The notes beneath the pieces were generated by a model. It did no database searches. It was not told the origin of the DNA and saw nothing but the letters and a program-made list of their open reading frames with translations. From assembly GCA_019448385.1 (NCBI GenBank), contig JAGTXO010000064.1, forward strand, positions 1 to 64,000: a DNA stretch of 64,000 bases. Reading direction: 5' to 3'. Shown piece by piece: positions 59,948-64,000 of the stretch. A program made the position numbers and the translations under genes. This stretch comes from Diacronema lutheri. Its lineage: Eukaryota > Haptophyta > Pavlovophyceae > Pavlovales > Pavlovaceae. The stretch's first letter is position 1, and every line of letters begins with the position of its first letter.

Positions 59948-60717
59948 ACACACATACAGCCCCACCCTCGTCCCTCACACCACCCCCCTCCCCCTCCCCT
60001 CCCCCCCCCCCCCCCCCCGACAGCACCGCCCCGCCGCACCTTCGCGACGACGAGCGCGCCATGCGCTGCGATCATGTCGGCAAAGTCGCGGAGTGACGAA
60101 ATCAGCACCACGCGGAGGCTTCGCGCCGGCACGCGCCGTAGCACGTCGGCGAAGAGGGCGGGCCCGTCGACGAGGCGGTCGGTGCCCGTCTCGTCGTACC
60201 CCGCGAGCGAGTACTCGTGCGGCATCGGCACGTACGCCTTGCCCGCCGAGCCGATGCCGACGGGCACGTCGGCGCACGACACGTGGTCGAGAAGGCCGCG
60301 CGCGAGCCGCGCGCGCTGCACCTCCTGGTGGCCGCCGTTGGCGATGACGGCGCGCAGCGTGAGCAGCCGCTGCTTGTGCAGCGTCGCCGCGATGAGCAGC
60401 GCCTTGGCATCGTCCGGGTCCGGGCCGACGTCGGTAACGATCAGCACGTTGAACGCGGGCAGCCGCCAGCCGCTGCTCGCGCCCACCGCGCGCAGGCCGG
60501 TGAGCGCCGCAGCGAGCGCGCCGGGCGCCTGCGGCGCGCGCAAGCGCTTGCGCGCCGTGCCGCTCGCGCCCGCGGCGGCGGCGTCGCCGCCGCCGCCGCC
60601 CGCGCGCGCCGCCGGCGAGTGCGGGCGCTCACCGCGCGCGAGGCCGTCGCGTGTCGCGCCGCCGTCGCGCGCGTCGCGCGTGGCGTCGGCGGGCTTGGCG
60701 GGCTGTGCGACGCACAT
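51288..60717 (-). CDS. Nucleoside hydrolase / membrane / TIR-like fusion protein, copy 2 (intact)
   Basis: Ten exons keep one frame: 60717-60040, 59669-59599, 59190-59073, 58894-58763, 58349-58234, 57910-57833, 57615-57532, 54891-54255, 54010-51984, 51726-51288; 1459 residues. Residues about 90-400 are an inosine-uridine nucleoside hydrolase-type domain: VTDVGPDPDDAKALL, VANG-like IANGGHQE, VLISSLRDFAD, VAIQGGLQP, NNMFDLDAARSVYDF, SRNAVPMLPMQ. Several hydrophobic segments follow (LGLSIGLTTFAGWLADVAF, LLLALGPLALAVLVLAIA, TTGALLLVVGALFLLES). The C-terminus (YVVHSFDDNAKDRAVALCTW, PPTVWLNQLCADM, LLLLAGPTLPERLWCAMECY) resembles TIR domains. In those, the Glu of the WCxxE motif is the NAD-cleaving residue; here it is about residue 1318 and forms only after splicing. 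A continuous C-terminal exon 9 is assumed; an extra intron near 53.4 kb is possible. Confidence 0.72.
54955..57553 (-). repeat. Minisatellite of exon-end plus splice-donor copies filling a 2.6 kb intron
   Basis: Intron 7 of fusion copy 2 (57531-54892) consists of about 22 tandem units of about 103-126 bp. Each carries a fixed 41-bp core, ctgcatgcagcgcacgtctc plus gcgcaggaggttgaggaccga on the plus strand, and a variable purine run of gggaag/ggagaag blocks. The core is a copy of the last codons of exon 7 (VLNLLRET) and the donor GTGCGCTGCATGCAG; the 23rd and terminal copy is the real exon end. The acceptor cgcgcgcag at 54892 restores LLRETYHEVV, matching LLRETYHSVA in copy 1. Confidence 0.93.
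59271..59294. repeat. Short TTAGGG run
   Basis: Four tandem ttaggg units lie inside intron 2 of fusion copy 2, next to degenerate gggtt-rich sequence at 59200-59270. It is too short and internal to be a telomere. Confidence 0.85.
59800..59880. repeat. CA microsatellite
   Basis: About 40 CA dinucleotides with one CG interruption lie in intron 1 of fusion copy 2 and are followed by C runs at about 59909-59947 and 60001-60018. In the gene's sense these are G runs, unlike most introns in the window. Confidence 0.95.
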
Positions 60718-60950
60718 CGCGACCAAGTGCGAGCCCCCCTCCCACCCTGCCCCCCCCCCCCAACCACCACCGCTCGGCAGTCCGCGCACCCGCTGGCCGT
60801 CGGCGCCGCCCGCGTGCGCGCTGAGAAGCAGCCACTGCTGTTGCCAAAAGAAACGATGGCCTCGGTGTTCAACCGTGTTCGCCTCTACGGCTTAATAGTC
60901 GCTATATAAAATGTCCCCCGCAGCTGGTGCTGACCCCGCTGTCCTGACGT

Positions 60951-60968
60951 AAGCGCCGTTAGTATATA
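60951..60968 (-). promoter_or_regulatory. Shared 18-bp element, copy 2 (upstream of fusion copy 2)
   Basis: The plus strand reads aagcgccgttagtatata, one base different from the other two copies. It lies 234-251 bp upstream of the fusion copy 2 ATG on the same strand. It is followed by aaatggaata, also found after the 62.2 kb copy. Another tatataaaatg lies at 60903-60913. Confidence 0.55.
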
Positions 60969-61110
60969 AAATGGAATACTATACTAACGGCTTTTGAACA
61001 GCTGCGAGGCACCGTGGTCCCCGTCGGCGCGGCGCGCGCCGGCGCGGCCGTGCCGGCCGGCAGCTTCGAAACGCCGGCTGCCTTGACGACGCCTGCCTTT
61101 GCCATCCAGG

Positions 61111-61806
61111 CTGCGCCCTCGCGCTCTGCTGGCCGCGCTCCGCGCGCCCCGCCGCCCCTGCCCATCGACTGCGCCGGCACCGCGAACAACGTACTTTTCG
61201 CCCCGGTCGGTGGGTTTGGGGGTGGCGGGGCGCGCGCGCACGGCCGCACGAGCGACGGCGGCGTGGCCTTCTCTACGACGAAACCTTCGCTTGCGACGGC
61301 TGCGCCCTCGCGCTCTGCTGGCCGCGCTCCGCGCGCCCCGCCGCCCCTGCCCATCGACTGCGCCGGCACCGCGAACAACGTACTTTTCGCCCCGGTCGGT
61401 GGGTTTGGGGGTGGCGGGGCGCGCGCGCACGGCCGCACGAGCGACGGCGGCGTGGCCTTCTCTACGACGAAACCTTCGCTTGCGACGGCTGCGCCCTCGC
61501 GCTCTGATGGCCGCGTTCCGCGCGCCCCGCCGCCCCTGCCCATCGACTGCGCCGGCACCGCGAACAACGTACTTTTCGCCCCGGTCGGTGGGTTTGGGGG
61601 TGGCGGGGCGCGCGCGCACGGCCGCACGAGCGACGGCGGCGTGGCCTTCTCTACGACGAAATCTTCGCTTGCGACGGCTGCGCCCTCGCGCTCTGCTGGC
61701 CGCGCTCCGCGCGCCCCGCCGCCCCTGCCCATCGACTGCGCCGGCACCGCGAACAACGTACTTTTCGCCCCGGTCGGTGGGTTTGGGGGTGGCGGGGCGC
61801 GCGTGC
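61111..61806. repeat. 189-bp tandem repeat, about 3.7 near-identical copies
   Basis: Units begin at 61111, 61300, 61489 and 61678 and differ by only a few bases. The length is 63 codons, so open frames run through on both strands. The plus frame gives APVGGFGGGGARAHGRTSDG per unit, and one minus frame gives PPTGAKSTLFAVPAQSMG. Neither resembles a known protein and neither has a clear ATG. The region 60970-62176 is bracketed by two copies of the 18-bp element in the same orientation. I call it a repeat and do not assign a protein. Confidence 0.8.
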
Positions 61807-62176
61807 GCGGCCACGCGGCCAGCATCGCGGCGCTTGCCACGCTGGCGGCGGGTGGCGGTGCGCTTCGCCGCGGCGACAGGGGGCTGCGACGCGGCGGGGA
61901 GGGCGGCGGCTCGCTGGCGGCGGGCGTCGCGCTCTGCAGCGGCGGCGGGCGGCTTGGCGACGTGGCAGGCGGCGGCTCGGGGGTGGCGGTCGTCGCCGAC
62001 GATCTTCGGGCCTCGGCGTGCGCGTGCGCGTCGGCCGGTGGTGTGATTGACGGCAGCCACCGGTGCGGCGGCGCGCGGGCGGCGGCGCGCGGTGGCTAGG
62101 CGCGTGTGGGCCTTTGGGCCTGCTCCGCCTGGCGCCTCGCTGCGCACTTCCTGACCCCATCTGTTGACCCGTCGGA

Positions 62177-62194
62177 AAGCGTCGTTAGTATATA
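62177..62194 (-). promoter_or_regulatory. Shared 18-bp element, copy 3
   Basis: The plus strand reads aagcgtcgttagtatata, identical to 24511-24528. It lies 64 bp beyond the DnaJ stop. On its minus-strand downstream side lies only the 189-bp repeat region, so its gene, if any, is unknown. Confidence 0.5.
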
Positions 62195-62257
62195 AAATGG
62201 AATAGCGACTTTCCATATTCATCCGCGGAACGACTTTCCGTGTCGTTCCAACCGTGC

Positions 62258-63550
62258 TCACCGCGGCGCCACACTGAAAAGCACGACCAGGTCGCCGCGC
62301 TCGACGCGCCCGCCAGCGCGCGCTCCGCGCGCGGCGCCGCGCCGCGGCATCCCCTCGCCGCGCAGCGCGTGCCGCGTCCCGTTGCGAACGCGCAACCGAG
62401 CCGTCTGCACCTCGAGCGCTCGTCCGTCCAGCGCGCGCAGCCGCAGCACGACGCCCTTGCGCGCGCGCGCCTGCGCGCGCGTGAGCGCACAGCGCCAGAC
62501 GAGGTCGTCGCCCTCCCACGTCAGCCACGCGTGCGGCACGAGCGCCACGCGAAAGCGCAGCGCGCCCAGCCCCGCCGCGCCGAGCGATGCCGCGCTCCCG
62601 CGCGTCGGCGCGAGCGCGCTGCCCGGCGCCGCGCCCGCCGTCACGGCCAGCGTCACCGTCACAGTCCGGCCGGCGTGCCGGACACGTAGCGTGCGCTCGC
62701 ACCCGGCGTAGAGCTGCGCGAGCGTGCAACGCACGTCGACCGTCGCTGCCGCCGCGCCGCGCGCCCCTGCGCCGCCGGCGCGCGTCGACGCGCGGTCATG
62801 CGCCCCGGCCGCGCGCGCGCGCCGCGCGCCGCGCGCCGGCGGTGGGCGCGCGCCGCCCGCGCCCGCCCACGCCGGGTGGCCGCCGCCACTGCCGCCGCCG
62901 CCGATGCCACCCGCGCCCGCACCGCCGAACAGCGCGCCGAAGATCTCGTCGAGCCCAAGACCGCCCAGCCCGCCGCCCGCCGCGCCGCCCGCCGCGCCGC
63001 CGACGCGCGCGCCGAATGGCATGCCGCCAAACGCGCCGGGCGCGCCGGCGCCAAATTGTTGAAAGGTGAAGCCGCCGCTGCCGAACGGCGCGCCCATGCC
63101 GCCGCCACCACCGCCAAACTGCACGCCAAAGCCACCGCCGCCGCCGCCAAAGAAGGGCACGCCGCCGGCCGACGCCGCCGCCGCCGCCGCCGGCGCGAAG
63201 CCGCCGCCGTGCTCGTGCGCGCGGAGGCCCTGCTCGCCGTACCGGTCGTAGGCGGCGCGCTTTGCCGGGTCGGATAGCACCTCGTACGCCGCCGCCGCCT
63301 CCTTGAACTTGGCCTCCGCCGCCGCCTTGCGCGGCGCGTCGGCGGTCGAATGACGGTCCGGATGGTAGCGCAGCGCCGCCTTCTTGTACGCGGCGCGCAC
63401 CTCCGCGTCAGTGGCCTGGCGGCCGCGCGCCGAGAGGCCGAGCGCGTCGTACGGGCTCGCCGTCCGTCCCGCCGCGCAGCCGAGCAGCAGCAGCAGCGCG
63501 AGCCGCGGTCGCGCCGAGACGCGCGTCGTCGCGACGCGTCGCGGCGCCAT
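62258..63550 (-). CDS. DnaJ/Hsp40 co-chaperone (type II, DNAJB-like) with signal peptide
   Basis: A single exon of 430 codons from the ATG at 63550. A leader ([18 protein letters not shown]) precedes the J domain, which starts [11 protein letters not shown] and contains the HPD tripeptide in LRYHPDRHS, so it can stimulate an Hsp70 ATPase. A Gly/Phe-rich region with [12 protein letters not shown] follows. The C-terminal part ([20 protein letters not shown], then [20 protein letters not shown]) corresponds to the two beta-sandwich substrate-binding domains. There is no CxxCxGxG zinc finger, which makes it a type II member. The leader points to the ER lumen or, in an alga with complex plastids, another compartment reached through the ER. 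Confidence 0.9.
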   Translation of the reverse strand: MAPRRVATTRVSARPRLALLLLLGCAAGRTASPYDALGLSARGRQATDAEVRAAYKKAALRYHPDRHSTADAPRKAAAEAKFKEAAAAYEVLSDPAKRAAYDRYGEQGLRAHEHGGGFAPAAAAAASAGGVPFFGGGGGGFGVQFGGGGGGMGAPFGSGGFTFQQFGAGAPGAFGGMPFGARVGGAAGGAAGGGLGGLGLDEIFGALFGGAGAGGIGGGGSGGGHPAWAGAGGARPPPARGARRARAAGAHDRASTRAGGAGARGAAAATVDVRCTLAQLYAGCERTLRVRHAGRTVTVTLAVTAGAAPGSALAPTRGSAASLGAAGLGALRFRVALVPHAWLTWEGDDLVWRCALTRAQARARKGVVLRLRALDGRALEVQTARLRVRNGTRHALRGEGMPRRGAARGARAGGRVERGDLVVLFSVAPR

Positions 63551-64000
63551 GCTCCTTTCGTCGTCCGGACGTGTGACTGTGGCGCTTGGCCGACTGTCCG
63601 CGCGCAGACTGAACTTGGGAATTTGAAATCGGACGACGCCGCGACGGCACGTGGCGACGCTCGCGGCCAGGAGCGCCTTTTCACGGGCGCGCACGGCGAA
63701 CTCATGCACGCGTATCATCAGGGGCCGAGGAGTCCAGGAGTCCGGGGGGTCTCCGGGAGTCCGGAGCGGGAGCACCGACGCGCGCCGGCCAGCGGCATCG
63801 GACCGCCGGCGGGCAGCGCGCGCGTGCCGACCCACCCTGCACCGCCGAGCGGCGCGCGCGCTCGGCGGGCCGTACCTCCCGAGAGTCCGGGCGAGGCCGG
63901 ACCGCCGGGAGTCTGGGAGTCCGGTTCGGGGGCACGGAAGGAATGCTGGCGAGGGACTCTGGCCATGGCGGCGACGTCGTCGGGAGAAATGCGCACCGCC
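63551..64000. other. Window end, no gene supported
   Basis: This should contain the DnaJ promoter. Imperfect ggagtccgg repeats lie at 63727-63770 and 63900-63925. A minus-strand frame enters from the right edge (about 63996, text [19 protein letters not shown]). It could be the end of an exon of a gene outside the window, but this is too little to call. Confidence 0.4.

Noticed and set aside
61014-62099. 361-codon plus-strand protein over the 189-bp repeats
   Set aside because: It starts at GTG, the opposite strand is equally open, and no family resemblance is seen, so I left it as a repeat.

Overview
The window is nuclear DNA from a GC-rich unicellular eukaryote, most likely an alga. Nearly every recognisable protein is split by short spliceosomal introns. 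Many proteins start with a hydrophobic secretory leader followed by an Ala/Arg-rich stretch, as in algae with complex plastids. The families (Fanzor, F-box/ankyrin, DUF229, matrixin, TIR-like, DUF262) suit a haptophyte-like alga. That placement is a guess from style and is not proven. No rRNA, tRNA, CRISPR array or bacterial operon was seen.

Layout. 0.2-6.7 kb (minus): a Fanzor (eukaryotic TnpB-like, RNA-guided) nuclease with all three RuvC acidic residues, directly downstream of a chromodomain gene that carries an in-frame TGA. 7.1-11.1 kb (plus): copy 1 of a nucleoside-hydrolase/membrane/TIR-like fusion, broken in the hydrolase part, followed by a 1.2 kb minisatellite that starts at its stop codon. 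12.8-14.3 kb (minus): a single-exon DUF262-HNH protein with a leader. 14.6-15.2 kb: a decayed F-box/ankyrin gene. 15.4-19.4 kb (minus): a coiled-coil protein with a jelly-roll-like end, and a weakly EF-hand-like protein. 19.6-21.6 kb (minus): a HAD phosphatase. 22.1-24.2 kb (minus): a protein kinase, head-to-head with a 12-exon dynamin-like GTPase (24.7-31.3 kb, plus). 31.4-37.5 kb (plus): a membrane matrixin metalloprotease with a cytosolic ubiquitin-interacting motif. 37.8-47.4 kb (plus): a giant DUF229 protein. 47.7-49.1 kb (minus) and 49.2-51.2 kb (plus): a 2-oxoglutarate dioxygenase and a PLP aminotransferase whose start codons are only 46 bp apart. 51.3-60.7 kb (minus): the intact copy 2 of the hydrolase/membrane/TIR-like fusion, with a 2.6 kb intron filled by a minisatellite. 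61.1-61.8 kb: a 189-bp tandem repeat. 62.3-63.6 kb (minus): a DnaJ co-chaperone with a signal peptide.

Genome-level themes. (1) Introns have an unusual donor code: GTGCGC/GTGCGT dominates and about a quarter of the donors fixed by reading frame are GC. (2) Introns carry long poly-C tracts, mostly on the sense strand. (3) Tandem duplications and minisatellites repeatedly begin at gene landmarks: a start codon, splice donors and stop codons. (4) An 18-bp element recurs at 24.5, 60.95 and 62.2 kb, twice 245-295 bp upstream of a minus-strand start codon.

The strongest biological candidates are the Fanzor locus and the paired nucleoside-hydrolase/TIR-like membrane proteins. No operon-like cooperation between neighbours is implied. 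Exon joins were fixed by hand from reading frame, splice-site bases and alignment of the two paralogues; joins stated as uncertain are so.
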